NCBI RefSeq assembly: GCF_900128895.1 | Contig: NZ_FSQW01000002.1 | Span: 1,240,001 to 1,304,000, forward strand | Direction of reading: 5' to 3' | From: Parasphingorhabdus marina DSM 22363 | GTDB taxonomy: Bacteria > Pseudomonadota > Alphaproteobacteria > Sphingomonadales > Sphingomonadaceae | Length of the DNA stretch: 64,000 nt | In this document: positions 8,350 to 18,006 of the stretch, one piece after another | Layout of the letters: each line of letters opens with the position of its first letter | Numbering within the stretch: the first letter of the stretch is position 1 | Position numbers and translations under genes: made by a program | Notes under the pieces: model-generated | What the model was told of the DNA's origin: nothing | The model's input: only the letters and a program-made list of their open reading frames with translations | The model's database searches: none

Positions 8350-10524
8350 TCAGGACAGACCCTGCTGCAATTGCTTCGAATCCGGCAATCCGGCAGCAGC
8401 AATCAGATAAGGCGAGACGCGTCGACGGGTACACAGACCGCCGAAGCCGTCATTTATCAGCCGCTCCTCAAACTCGACGCCCATCTGGCTTTCGTTCGAA
8501 CGACGGACCGTGGCCACGGCCAATTGTCCGTCCCCCAGATCGACAACAAGCTTGGTCCCCTTGGGCAGGCAGATTAATCCTTCGATCAAAGCACCGCTTT
8601 TGGACAGGTTACGCAGAACTGCCGCCTCGTAACTGTCGCCGAAAACAATCCTGACCTTCCGGAAAATGCTCATCCGGTCATCCCGCTGGAGGGCTGGTCC
8701 TTCTGGTTCAATCTTCCATTCCCCGGATCCGAAATGGCCCAATACCTCGTCCTGAATGATCGGCTTGCTGTAGATATAACCCTGGATCTGACTGACATTG
8801 AGGCTCTTGATCCAGTCAAGTTCATCATGGGCCTCAATGCCTTCGGCAGTAGTGTCCATCTTGAGCGCTTCGGCGAGCGCAACTATCGCTGCGATAATGG
8901 CTCCGTTCCTGGAGCCGGGCTTGTTCGAGCCGCGAACAAAACTCTGATCGATCTTTATTTTGTCGAACGGCGCGTTTTGCAGATAGCTCAGCGACGAATA
9001 TCCGGTACCAAAGTCGTCCAGTGCCAGTCGTACGCCCAGGCGCTTGAGACTGGCGAACATTTCTTCGGTTTCAGTGGTTTCTTCGAGAAATACGCTTTCA
9101 GTGATCTCCAGTTCCAGTCGGTCCGGATGCAATCCTGAGGATTTTAGCGCTTGCTTGACGATTTCGGGAAGGTTGGGATCCGCAAACTGGATGGGAGACA
9201 CGTTGACCGCCACGCGTACCTTGCCTGGCCATGACATGGCATCATGGCAGGCCTGCCGTATTGCCCAGGTACCGAGTTCCAGAACAAGTTTGGTTTCTTC
9301 CGCAATCGGAACAAATATCCCGGGCGATATCGGACCGCGTTCATGGTGGTTCCATCGCATCAACGCCTCAAAGCATGATACTTTGTCCGTGGTTGACTTG
9401 ACCAGTGGCTGGTAGTGCAGTTCGATTTCGTTTCTGTCCAGGGCGTCCCGAAGATCGTCTTCGAGGATTTTTCGCTCGTTCACAGCTTCGAGAAGCTTTT
9501 CGGAAAAGAAGCTAAATCGCCCCCGACCAGCCCCTTTTGCCGCATAAAGTGACATATCGGCGCTTCTGATCAGATCTTCTGGCGTCCGTCCGTCAAACGG
9601 GCTTATCGCAATGCCAACCGAAGCACCGATCACACAGCGGCTGCCTTCAATGGTATAAGGCTGGGACAGACTCGAAATTATGGCATCGGCAAGGTCGCTC
9701 AATTCTCCGCGATCGTCCCAGTCAGGCAACAAAACCTGGAATTCGTCGCCACCGATTCGTGCAACTTCCCCGCGACCGGAAAGTAGCCTCATCAGCCGTT
9801 CTGCAACATTTTTCAGCAGCGCATCTCCCGCCGGATGGCCGAGCGTGTCGTTGATAAGCTTGAACCGGTCGAGATCGATCTGCATCAGTGTGCAGGCGCG
9901 TTTTTGTTGCTTGAACGCTGATAATGTCGATTCCAGTTTTTTGGACATCAGGGCACGATTTGCGAGGCCGGTCAGCGAATCATAATGCGCCAGGCGGCTC
10001 TCTTCCTGTTCGGCGTCGATCCGCTCCGTGACATTTTTTCCAATGCCAACAAATCCGTCAAATTCTCCACCCTGGTCAAATTGGGGAATCCCCGTCAGAT
10101 CCCACCAGATATCTTCTTCCTTGCCCGCGCTCTTGAAAGGAATATCGCTGAATTTTCGGTGCTTGGTCAGAATAAAACGTAGCGAGCGATTCTGCTCGGC
10201 TTCCTGCTCCTCCGAATCAAAAAGGTCGGCAAAGTCTGACCCGATCAGGGCACCGGCCTCCTTTCCGATTGCCGCAGCGGTATTGGCCGAAATGTAAGAC
10301 AGCTTCCCGCGCCGATCGGTTGACCAAAACCAGCCGAGGTTGGCCTCTTCGAAGCAGTCAACCAGCCTTCGCGCCTCTTCGGCATTGATGGAAGGGGTGT
10401 CGGTTCGTTCGCCCTGAACGTTTTTGCGAAAGCTCTGGCCAATACGCGAGAACAGGCTCTCCGCCTGGTCTGTATTCAGGCCTTCGGCCTGAGACATATC
10501 GAACTGGTCATGACTTTGTTTCAT
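8350..10524 (-). CDS. PAS-GGDEF-EAL-PilZ cyclic-di-GMP turnover and binding protein
   Basis: 724 aa from ATG 10524. Longer starts would run antisense through the nitroreductase promoter, so I rejected them. Domains: PAS about 52-170, GGDEF with an intact GGDEF at 258-262, EAL with EALMRW at 386-391 and the DDFGTGYSSL loop, and a C-terminal PilZ domain (RKVRI followed by NLSKSGALIEG) at about 620-710. Both catalytic motifs are intact, so it could make and degrade c-di-GMP, with PAS as sensor and PilZ as a product-binding readout. There are no membrane segments, so it is probably cytosolic. Confidence 0.93.
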   Translation of the reverse strand: MKQSHDQFDMSQAEGLNTDQAESLFSRIGQSFRKNVQGERTDTPSINAEEARRLVDCFEEANLGWFWSTDRRGKLSYISANTAAAIGKEAGALIGSDFADLFDSEEQEAEQNRSLRFILTKHRKFSDIPFKSAGKEEDIWWDLTGIPQFDQGGEFDGFVGIGKNVTERIDAEQEESRLAHYDSLTGLANRALMSKKLESTLSAFKQQKRACTLMQIDLDRFKLINDTLGHPAGDALLKNVAERLMRLLSGRGEVARIGGDEFQVLLPDWDDRGELSDLADAIISSLSQPYTIEGSRCVIGASVGIAISPFDGRTPEDLIRSADMSLYAAKGAGRGRFSFFSEKLLEAVNERKILEDDLRDALDRNEIELHYQPLVKSTTDKVSCFEALMRWNHHERGPISPGIFVPIAEETKLVLELGTWAIRQACHDAMSWPGKVRVAVNVSPIQFADPNLPEIVKQALKSSGLHPDRLELEITESVFLEETTETEEMFASLKRLGVRLALDDFGTGYSSLSYLQNAPFDKIKIDQSFVRGSNKPGSRNGAIIAAIVALAEALKMDTTAEGIEAHDELDWIKSLNVSQIQGYIYSKPIIQDEVLGHFGSGEWKIEPEGPALQRDDRMSIFRKVRIVFGDSYEAAVLRNLSKSGALIEGLICLPKGTKLVVDLGDGQLAVATVRRSNESQMGVEFEERLINDGFGGLCTRRRVSPYLIAAAGLPDSKQLQQGLS

Positions 10525-10678
10525 TGTACTGATCAACAACTTGCCTGCACCCCGGATAACGACAATGTGTAAATATTCCCTAAGTGCCTCCAATTCCGGG
10601 AAAATGGATCCAACATCGAGGTTTCCATTCGGCGTCTTGTGCGCTAGCGAACCGGGGTTCAGCCAAACGGAGCCATGT

Positions 10679-11356
10679 ATGCAATTTGATGAAGTCATCC
10701 TCGGTCGCCGAAGCATTCGCGGATACAAACCCGATCCCGTGCCCCGGGAACTGATCGAGGAAATTATCGGGCTCGCCATGCGCGCGCCGTCATCGATGAA
10801 TACACAGCCTTGGAGTTTCTATGTCATCACCGGCGAACCGCTGGAGAAAATCCGGGCGGGCAATACCGAACGTATGTTGGCCGGCGTCCCGCAATCTCGG
10901 GAATTTCGCACGGGAGAAGCCTTTACAGGCCAGCATCGCGACCGGCAGATTGGTGTAGCCAAGCAGCTATTCTCGGCGATGGACATCGCGCGGGATGACA
11001 AGGAAGCGCGGCAGGACTGGGTGATGCGCGGATTTCGCCAGTTCGATGCGCCGGTCTGCGTAATCATCACCTATGACCGCGTCCTGGATGGCAGCGATGA
11101 CACGCCGTTTGATTGTGGTGCGGTTGCCACGGCGCTGGTCAATGCCGCCTGGTCGCGCGGGCTTGGTACGGTCATCAACAGCCAGGGCATCATGCAATCG
11201 CCAGTGGTGCGCGAGCATGCCGGGATTGCCGAAGATCAGGTGATCATGAAGAGCATCGCGCTGGGATGGCCCGACGAAAGCTTCCCGGCGAACAGTGTCG
11301 TATCGACTCGGAAATCGATTGCCGATGCCTCGGTGTTTGTCGGCTTCGACGGCTAG
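10679..11356 (+). CDS. Nitroreductase family protein
   Basis: 225 aa from ATG 10679, preceded by GGAG. It is an FMN-dependent nitroreductase: the N-terminal RRSIRGYKPDPVP, the APSSMNTQPWSFYVITG phosphate-binding region, and C-terminal GLGTVINSQGIMQSPVVREH and SIALGWPDE. It resembles the oxidoreductase branch whose proteins reduce nitroaromatics or quinones with NAD(P)H. The natural substrate is unknown. It is divergent from the c-di-GMP gene, sharing a 154 bp promoter region. Confidence 0.92.
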   Translation: MQFDEVILGRRSIRGYKPDPVPRELIEEIIGLAMRAPSSMNTQPWSFYVITGEPLEKIRAGNTERMLAGVPQSREFRTGEAFTGQHRDRQIGVAKQLFSAMDIARDDKEARQDWVMRGFRQFDAPVCVIITYDRVLDGSDDTPFDCGAVATALVNAAWSRGLGTVINSQGIMQSPVVREHAGIAEDQVIMKSIALGWPDESFPANSVVSTRKSIADASVFVGFDG

Positions 11357-11389
11357 ATTAACCGCAAAAAAAGCGATCAACAACCGACT

Positions 11390-13585
11390 CTATCTTGCCG
11401 TTCCCACAACCTTCTCGCTGGCCTTGTGCTGTTCGAGATCTTCCGGGTCAAAGTGCACCGGCTTGAGCTTGTGATCGACGAATAGCTGCATCTGATCCGT
11501 ATAATGCGGACTGTCGGGGCGAGTGGTCGCAGCGCCAAAAGGCTGAATGGATCGCGAGTTCACTTTGCCGTCCGTGTCCCATTCGACGAACATGATGAAA
11601 CTGTCGCCATGCCGAACCGAAAGGCGGCCATCGTCATCCACATCCCAAAGGGTGGATGCCCGGATCGTGTCATTGCCCCCGTCGAGCGGCAGATCGACCT
11701 CACCCTGACGCAAGCGCAGCACTTCTTTCATCGGCGGATCGATCCGGTCGAAATATTGGTTCAGATGATCGACAGTCTCCTGCAAAATCTCCCTGGCATC
11801 GGGAATTTCGCCGCGCTGGTAATGGGCCTTGTTCGCGGGGCGCAACACCATCAGCGCCAGCGCGTCTGCAGCTCCTTCCCCGTCCAGATCCCAGTCCCAA
11901 CTGGCGAGCAATGCTTGCGCTTTCTGCAGGTCGCTGTCTTGGTCCAGCTCAAGCGCGGCGATACGGTCCATCCAGTCTTTCGCGTAACCTGCCTGTTCAT
12001 AACCTGTGTCATATTTGATCCGGCGGATTTCTGCTTCGCCTATTTTGCCGCTATTGGCGATGGCTTCCTCGAACAGGACAATCGACCGCAGCGAACGGTT
12101 GGTCTCGTCATTCTCGATCCCCATGAGCGGCGAATAATTGTCAGGACTGAGCTCGTCGCCGGGCCCGGCCGCCGTATATGGCGTATTATTGGCATTCATG
12201 ACATATCCGGAATCCGGATTGATCAGCGCGGGAACGCGGGAAAATGGCAGCGTCTGCTGCCATACGGCTTTGGACGTATCTCCGGGAAGCACCGTCCGCC
12301 AGTCAAATCCCGGCGCGCGATCCGGGAACATGGCATTGTAGAAAAGGCCAATATTTCCCTTTGCATCGGCATAGACAAAATTGGTGGCCGGAACCCCCTG
12401 ACCCGCCATTGCGGCCTGCCATTCCTCAAAATTGCGCGCCTTGTTGATCCGGAAATACTGGGTGAGCATGTCGAGCTGGTCCATCCCGGCATATCGAATT
12501 GCAAAGGCTCCGCTGTCATTGAGAATGACCGGGCCGTGGATCGAGCGATACACTGTCTGGGGATAGGGGATGACCAGTGGACCGAATTTGATTTTCAGCC
12601 AAACCCGCTTTTTCTGGAGCGGCTCCCAGGCCCCGTCAAACTGATACTGGCTGCGGGTCTGGTTGACGATCAGCTTGTAAATATCGATCAGGTCGGGCCG
12701 GTTGACCGTGTTGGTCCAGCCGAGATATTTGTTGTGTCCGAGGAAGGGGAACGGTGATCCCGGAAAATTGGCTCCGGCGAAATCCCAGCCTTCCTCGCTG
12801 TGCACAACAAGTTCGTACCAGGCGACATTGCCGCGCAGCGGCTGGTGGGAATTCGAGATCAGGCGCGTCCTGTTGTCGGAAGACCGCTCCGGCGCAACCG
12901 CATAGGCATTGGATCCGTTTTCATCCGGGTCCGGCCCAACGGGAGTAATCACCTTGTCGTCGCTCAGCGGATGGATGGATTTCTCTTCAATTGGCCCAGC
13001 CAGAACCGGACCGCCTTCCCGCGGCAGATCCTTGTTTTCCACAAGCGCCTGGATCGGGCCGTTCAGGCCAAAAAAGAAGGGTGACCGCAGAACGAATCCC
13101 CTGGCGATATCCTTGCCGTTAACCGGAAACAGGTTGGACAATTCCACTTCATCCGGATGTTCCTCGGCATAGGCGTTGAGGCCCGATGCATAACCGTCCA
13201 GCAAGAGCCGTACATCTTCGGGCAAGTCGTCATATTTGCGCGCCACCGTCCCGGCAACATCGAGCAGGGCCGCAACATAGTCGATCGCGGCCCCGTCGGC
13301 GCCATTGAGTGTGGCAAGGCGGCCGCGCGACATGGCGGAAACTTCCTGCAATGTCGCAAAGTCGTCTTCGGCATGGGCATAGGCCACGCCATAGGCGACA
13401 TCGGCATCGGTCTTTCCAAAAATGTGCGGGACCCCGAATTCATCGCGGACAATCCGCGCTTCATAGGACCGCTCGGGTGGGGGTTCGACGCCTTCCGACG
13501 TCAGCGGCTCCCAGATCATCAGTCCGACCAGAATGACAGCCGACAGCAACAACAAGGTCAGGCCAAGCCGTTTCAGAAGTTTCAC
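11390..13585 (-). CDS. Penicillin acylase family (Ntn hydrolase) protein
   Basis: About 731 aa. An N-terminal membrane anchor or signal (about 3-23) precedes the acylase A-chain, with IVRDEFGVPHIFGKT near 45-59. Autocatalytic processing should occur at G224|S225 (ENGSNAYAVAP), making S225 the nucleophile. The GWTNTVNRPDLIDIY and YADAKGNIGLFYNAMFP motifs of the B-chain follow. The family includes penicillin, cephalosporin and acyl-homoserine-lactone acylases, and substrate cannot be assigned from sequence. I preferred GTG 13585 because GGAAGGA lies about 8 nt upstream; an ATG at 13624 is the alternative. Confidence 0.9.
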   Translation of the reverse strand: MKLLKRLGLTLLLLSAVILVGLMIWEPLTSEGVEPPPERSYEARIVRDEFGVPHIFGKTDADVAYGVAYAHAEDDFATLQEVSAMSRGRLATLNGADGAAIDYVAALLDVAGTVARKYDDLPEDVRLLLDGYASGLNAYAEEHPDEVELSNLFPVNGKDIARGFVLRSPFFFGLNGPIQALVENKDLPREGGPVLAGPIEEKSIHPLSDDKVITPVGPDPDENGSNAYAVAPERSSDNRTRLISNSHQPLRGNVAWYELVVHSEEGWDFAGANFPGSPFPFLGHNKYLGWTNTVNRPDLIDIYKLIVNQTRSQYQFDGAWEPLQKKRVWLKIKFGPLVIPYPQTVYRSIHGPVILNDSGAFAIRYAGMDQLDMLTQYFRINKARNFEEWQAAMAGQGVPATNFVYADAKGNIGLFYNAMFPDRAPGFDWRTVLPGDTSKAVWQQTLPFSRVPALINPDSGYVMNANNTPYTAAGPGDELSPDNYSPLMGIENDETNRSLRSIVLFEEAIANSGKIGEAEIRRIKYDTGYEQAGYAKDWMDRIAALELDQDSDLQKAQALLASWDWDLDGEGAADALALMVLRPANKAHYQRGEIPDAREILQETVDHLNQYFDRIDPPMKEVLRLRQGEVDLPLDGGNDTIRASTLWDVDDDGRLSVRHGDSFIMFVEWDTDGKVNSRSIQPFGAATTRPDSPHYTDQMQLFVDHKLKPVHFDPEDLEQHKASEKVVGTAR

Positions 13586-13726
13586 GCGATAATCCTTCCC
13601 CGAATGCGGTCCTTTCGGACGCATCCATCTTTTCTATCGAGACAAACGGTGGATTGCCTCTTGCTCGCTCTTGCGCAAAGTTACAACATTGGTCAACCGG
13701 ATACCCTCAACCCAAAAGGATCATTC

Positions 13727-15304
13727 ATGCCTGGAGCAAAAAACCACCGTCTCGCCCTTACCGCTCTCCTGCCCCTGCTGGCCCTCGCCTCCCCGGTTCA
13801 CGCGCAGAGTGTGATCGGTTCCGGCGTACCGGCAAGTACCACGGCAAACAGTCAGGAGCGCCCAATTGCATTTGCCGCACAGGCTCCCGAAAATGCCGGC
13901 CTGATCATCCTGACCCAAAGTGCCGCCTTGCCCGAGACTCCGGCGCTTTCCGGCGCGGATCGCGGCGCCGTGGAAGCGGCGATTGCCGCTGCCGATTTCC
14001 AGGGGAAAGCGGGTCAGCACCTCAAATTGCGTGGCATCGGTGGCCGACCGCTGATCATGATTGTCGGGGCGGCAAAAGCAGAGGGAGAGAATGCCGACTG
14101 GCGCGCGGCAGCCGGTGGCGCCATCCAGAAACTGATGGCCGAGGAAACCGAGCTGGCAATGATCGGGGCACCCGATGCCGAAGCCATGGCGAGTGCAGCC
14201 CTCGGACTGGCGCTCGGCCAGTACCGGTTCGACCGCTACAAACATGATGTCGAAAAGGCCCCGGCCAGCCAGCAAGTCACCATTGCAGGCGCTGCCGCGA
14301 ACGCGGCACAAATGCTCTGGACCAACCGCCACCAACACCTTGCCGAGGGCGTACGCTTTGCTCGCGACCTGCAAAGTGAACCCGCCAACACCATCTATCC
14401 GGAGAGCTTTGTCGATAGGACGCGCGCGGCTTTGGCCGGCGTGCCCAATGTCCGCGTCGAAGTTCTCGACGAAGCGCAGATGCGCCAGCTCAATATGGGC
14501 GCAATTGTTGGTGTGGGTCAGGGCAGCCCGCGCGGGTCGCGAATGATGGTTGTGACCTATCGCGGCGCGAGCGGTCCGCCACTGGCTCTCGCAGGCAAAG
14601 GGATCACCTTTGATACCGGCGGCATTTCCATCAAACCCAATAGCGGCATGTGGGGGATGAAGGCCGACATGACCGGTGCCGCAGCCGTTATGGGAGCGAC
14701 CCTGTCGCTCGCCAAGAGCCGTGCGCCCGTGCATATTGTCGCGGTGGCGGCGCTGGCCGAGAATATGCCCGGCGCCAATGCCCAGCGTCCCGGAGATGTC
14801 GTGCGCACCTATGGCGGAAAGACCATTGAAATCCGCAGTACCGATGCCGAGGGGCGACTGGTGCTGGCCGATGCGGTGCAATATGTCGCCGACAAATATG
14901 ATCCATATGCCCTGGTCGATATCGCGACACTGACCGGTTCAGTGGGGCGGGCGCTTGGGCCGCAATATGCCGGGCTGTTTGCCCGGGAAGACGCAATTGC
15001 CGGCAAGCTGCTCGATGCGGCAGAGGCAAGCGGTGAGAATCTCTGGCGACTGCCGCTGCACCCGGCCTATGCCAAGGCGCTGAAATCGGACATTGCCGAT
15101 GTCAAAAATTCCAATATCGATGCGCCCGGTGCCAGCGCCGGAGCACATTTCATCGGCTATTTTGTCGACAGCGACCTGCCCTGGGCCCATCTCGACATCG
15201 CCGGGGTCGACTGGCTCGATTCCGCCCGTCCCCTGACTCCGAAAGGCGCCTCGGGCTTTGGAGTCCGCTTGCTCGACCAGCTGGCACGGGACTGGCGAGA
15301 ATAA
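13727..15304 (+). CDS. Exported leucyl aminopeptidase family (M17) protein
   Basis: 525 aa from ATG 13727, with AAGGA about 7 nt upstream. Unlike cytosolic PepA it begins with a clear signal peptide (hydrophobic core ALTALLPLLALA, ending VHAQS). The catalytic M17 motifs are complete: GKGITFDTGGISIKP, GMKADMTGAA and the signature STDAEGRLVLADAVQ with metal-ligand D and E and the catalytic R. It releases N-terminal amino acids, here probably in the periplasm. It is divergent from the penicillin-acylase-type gene, across 141 bp. Confidence 0.93.
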   Translation: MPGAKNHRLALTALLPLLALASPVHAQSVIGSGVPASTTANSQERPIAFAAQAPENAGLIILTQSAALPETPALSGADRGAVEAAIAAADFQGKAGQHLKLRGIGGRPLIMIVGAAKAEGENADWRAAAGGAIQKLMAEETELAMIGAPDAEAMASAALGLALGQYRFDRYKHDVEKAPASQQVTIAGAAANAAQMLWTNRHQHLAEGVRFARDLQSEPANTIYPESFVDRTRAALAGVPNVRVEVLDEAQMRQLNMGAIVGVGQGSPRGSRMMVVTYRGASGPPLALAGKGITFDTGGISIKPNSGMWGMKADMTGAAAVMGATLSLAKSRAPVHIVAVAALAENMPGANAQRPGDVVRTYGGKTIEIRSTDAEGRLVLADAVQYVADKYDPYALVDIATLTGSVGRALGPQYAGLFAREDAIAGKLLDAAEASGENLWRLPLHPAYAKALKSDIADVKNSNIDAPGASAGAHFIGYFVDSDLPWAHLDIAGVDWLDSARPLTPKGASGFGVRLLDQLARDWRE

Positions 15305-15336
15305 TTGCGCGCGAAGACAATAATTTGCATCCATCC

Positions 15337-15364
15337 CTTGTGTTGTAAATTCGTCACACCATAT
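15337..15364 (+). promoter_or_regulatory. Heat-shock sigma-32-type promoter for clpB
   Basis: CTTGTGT at 15337-15343, a 13-nt spacer, then CACCATAT at 15357-15364. This closely matches the RpoH consensus CTTGAAA-N11-16-CCCCATnT, and the predicted transcript would start about 25 nt before the clpB ATG. Its position in front of the classic heat-shock disaggregase makes it credible. Confidence 0.7.
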
Positions 15365-15396
15365 CGGCTGAGAACTACAGACGAGGGAACGGGACG

Positions 15397-17976
15397 ATGA
15401 ATCTCGAGAAATTTACAGATCGCGCCAAGGGCTTCCTGCAGAGCGCACAAACTGTCGCAATACGAATGAATCACCAGCAGATTGCCGCCGTGCATCTGTT
15501 GAAAGCCCTGCTGGAAGATGATCAGGGCATGGCCTCCGGGCTGATTGCCAAGGCCGGCGGAAATGCGAAGCAGGCACATGTTGCCGTTGATGGCGCCCTG
15601 GCAAAAATTCCTGCGGTTTCCGGTGGCGGTGCCCAGCAGACTCCGGGCCTCAACAATGATGCCGTAAGAGTACTCGACCAGGCGGAACAGATTTCCGAAA
15701 AGGCCGGCGACAGTTTTGTAACCGTTGAACGGCTGTTGCTGGCGCTGGTGCTGTCCAAAGACACCGAAGCCGGCAAAGCGCTTGCCGAAGCCGGGGTGAC
15801 GGCTGAAGCCTTGAACAGCGCAATCAACGATCTGCGCGGCGGGCGGACAGCGGACACGGCGTCTGCCGAAGACCGTTATGAGGCGATGAAGAAATTCGCC
15901 CGCGATCTGACCGAAGCAGCGCGGGATGGCAAACTGGATCCGGTGATCGGACGCGACGAGGAAATTCGGCGGACCATCCAGATCCTGGCCCGGCGCACCA
16001 AAAACAATCCCGTCCTGATCGGCGAACCCGGTGTCGGCAAGACCGCGATCGCGGAAGGCATGGCCTTGCGCATCGCCAATGGGGATGTTCCGGACAGCCT
16101 GAAAGACCGTCGCCTGATGGCGCTCGACATGGGCTCTCTCATCGCCGGCGCGAAATATCGCGGTGAATTTGAGGAACGGCTGAAAGGCGTGCTCGACGAA
16201 GTGCGCGGAGCCGATGGCGAGATCATTTTGTTCATCGACGAAATGCATACCCTGATCGGGGCCGGAGCATCGGAAGGCGCAATGGATGCGAGCAATCTGC
16301 TGAAACCTGCGCTGGCGCGCGGCGAACTGCATTGTATCGGTGCCACAACGCTCGATGAATATCAGAAACATGTCGAGAAGGACCCTGCCCTGCAGCGCCG
16401 GTTCCAGCCGGTAGTGATCGGTGAACCCACTGTGGAAGACACGATCTCGATCCTGCGCGGGCTCAAGGAAAAATACGAATTGCACCATGGCGTCCGCATC
16501 ACCGACGGGGCGCTGGTCAGCGCTGCGACCCTGTCACATCGCTATATCAGCGACCGTTTTCTGCCGGACAAGGCCATCGACCTGATGGACGAGGCCGCGT
16601 CCCGGATCCGGATGGAAGTGGAATCCAAACCGGAAGAAATCGAGACGCTTGACCGGCGGATCATCCAGCTGAAAATCGAACGCGAGGCTCTGTCGAAAGA
16701 AAATGACGACGCATCGAAAAGCCGGCTGGAAGCGCTAGAGAAAGAACTGGCCGATCTGGAGCAAGAGTCGACCGAACTGACCACCCGCTGGCAGGGGGAA
16801 AAGGACAAGATTCACGCTGAAGCCCATCTCAAGGAAGAGCTTGACGCCGCCCGGCTGGAGCTGGAGCAGGCGGAACGTGCCGGTGACCTCGCAAAGGCTG
16901 GCGAACTGAGCTACGGCAAGATTCCCGATCTCGAAAAGAAGCTGGAAACGGCCGCTGATGCGACCGAAGGCGCGATGTTGCGGGAGGAAGTGGTCAGCGA
17001 AGACATTGCCTCCGTGGTTTCGCGCTGGACCGGTATTCCTGTCGACAAGATGCTCGAAGGCGAACGCGAGAAGCTGCTCGCCATGGAAGAATTGATCAGC
17101 AAACGGGTGATCGGACAGAAAGATGCCATCGAGGCCGTGTCTGCTGCCGTCCGGCGCTCCCGCGCGGGGCTGCAGGATCCCAACCGTCCGCTGGGCAGTT
17201 TTCTTTTCCTCGGACCGACCGGTGTCGGCAAGACGGAACTGACCAAGGCGCTCGCAGGATTCCTGTTCGACGACGACCAGGCAATGGTCCGTATCGACAT
17301 GTCCGAATTCATGGAAAAGCACAGTGTCGCCCGCCTGATCGGTGCACCACCAGGCTATGTTGGTTATGATGAAGGTGGTGTTTTAACCGAAGCGGTTCGT
17401 CGTCGTCCCTATCAGGTCATCCTTTTTGATGAAGTGGAAAAGGCGCATGGCGATGTTTTCAATGTCCTGCTTCAGGTGCTTGATGACGGACATCTCACCG
17501 ATGGACAGGGCCGACGCGTCGATTTCTCCAATACACTGATCATCCTCACCTCCAATCTTGGCAGCCAGTTCATGGCCAATCTGGAAGAGGGTCAGAAGGT
17601 CAAGGATGTCGAGCCACAGGTGATGGATGTGGTCCGCGCTCATTTCCGGCCGGAGTTTCTCAACCGGCTGGACGAGATCATCCTGTTCCACCGGCTGGCG
17701 GAAGAGCATATGGCGCCGATCGTCGAAATCCAGGTCGGCCGGGTGCAGAAGCTGCTCAAGGATCGCAAGATCGTTCTGGAACTTACCGATGCCGCCAAGC
17801 GCTGGCTGGGCCGTGTCGGTTATGACCCTGTCTATGGCGCGAGGCCGCTCAAACGCGCCATCCAGAAATATCTGCAGGATCCGCTGGCCGACAGCATCTT
17901 GCGCGGGGATATTCCCGATGACACAATCGTCAGGATTGATGAAGGTGACGGGGCGCTGGATATAAAAACAGCATGA
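15397..17976 (+). CDS. clpB: ATP-dependent chaperone ClpB
   Basis: 859 aa, full length. ClpB is a hexameric AAA+ disaggregase that rescues aggregated proteins with DnaK. N-domain about 1-145; NBD1 with Walker A GEPGVGKT at 209-216; the coiled-coil middle domain about 400-525, typical of ClpB and absent from ClpA; NBD2 with GPTGVGKT near 608. The NBD2 sensor region [10 protein letters not shown] is present near the C-terminus. It lacks the IGF loop that would link it to ClpP. It is preceded by a sigma-32-like promoter. Confidence 0.98.
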   Translation: MNLEKFTDRAKGFLQSAQTVAIRMNHQQIAAVHLLKALLEDDQGMASGLIAKAGGNAKQAHVAVDGALAKIPAVSGGGAQQTPGLNNDAVRVLDQAEQISEKAGDSFVTVERLLLALVLSKDTEAGKALAEAGVTAEALNSAINDLRGGRTADTASAEDRYEAMKKFARDLTEAARDGKLDPVIGRDEEIRRTIQILARRTKNNPVLIGEPGVGKTAIAEGMALRIANGDVPDSLKDRRLMALDMGSLIAGAKYRGEFEERLKGVLDEVRGADGEIILFIDEMHTLIGAGASEGAMDASNLLKPALARGELHCIGATTLDEYQKHVEKDPALQRRFQPVVIGEPTVEDTISILRGLKEKYELHHGVRITDGALVSAATLSHRYISDRFLPDKAIDLMDEAASRIRMEVESKPEEIETLDRRIIQLKIEREALSKENDDASKSRLEALEKELADLEQESTELTTRWQGEKDKIHAEAHLKEELDAARLELEQAERAGDLAKAGELSYGKIPDLEKKLETAADATEGAMLREEVVSEDIASVVSRWTGIPVDKMLEGEREKLLAMEELISKRVIGQKDAIEAVSAAVRRSRAGLQDPNRPLGSFLFLGPTGVGKTELTKALAGFLFDDDQAMVRIDMSEFMEKHSVARLIGAPPGYVGYDEGGVLTEAVRRRPYQVILFDEVEKAHGDVFNVLLQVLDDGHLTDGQGRRVDFSNTLIILTSNLGSQFMANLEEGQKVKDVEPQVMDVVRAHFRPEFLNRLDEIILFHRLAEEHMAPIVEIQVGRVQKLLKDRKIVLELTDAAKRWLGRVGYDPVYGARPLKRAIQKYLQDPLADSILRGDIPDDTIVRIDEGDGALDIKTA

Positions 17977-18006
17977 CAAACGGGCGGAGCTGGTCATAAT
18001 CGCTGC

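Noticed and set aside
10524-10779. Longer N-terminus for the c-di-GMP protein
   Set aside because: The extra 85 codons run antisense into the nitroreductase leader and first codons and contain no domain.
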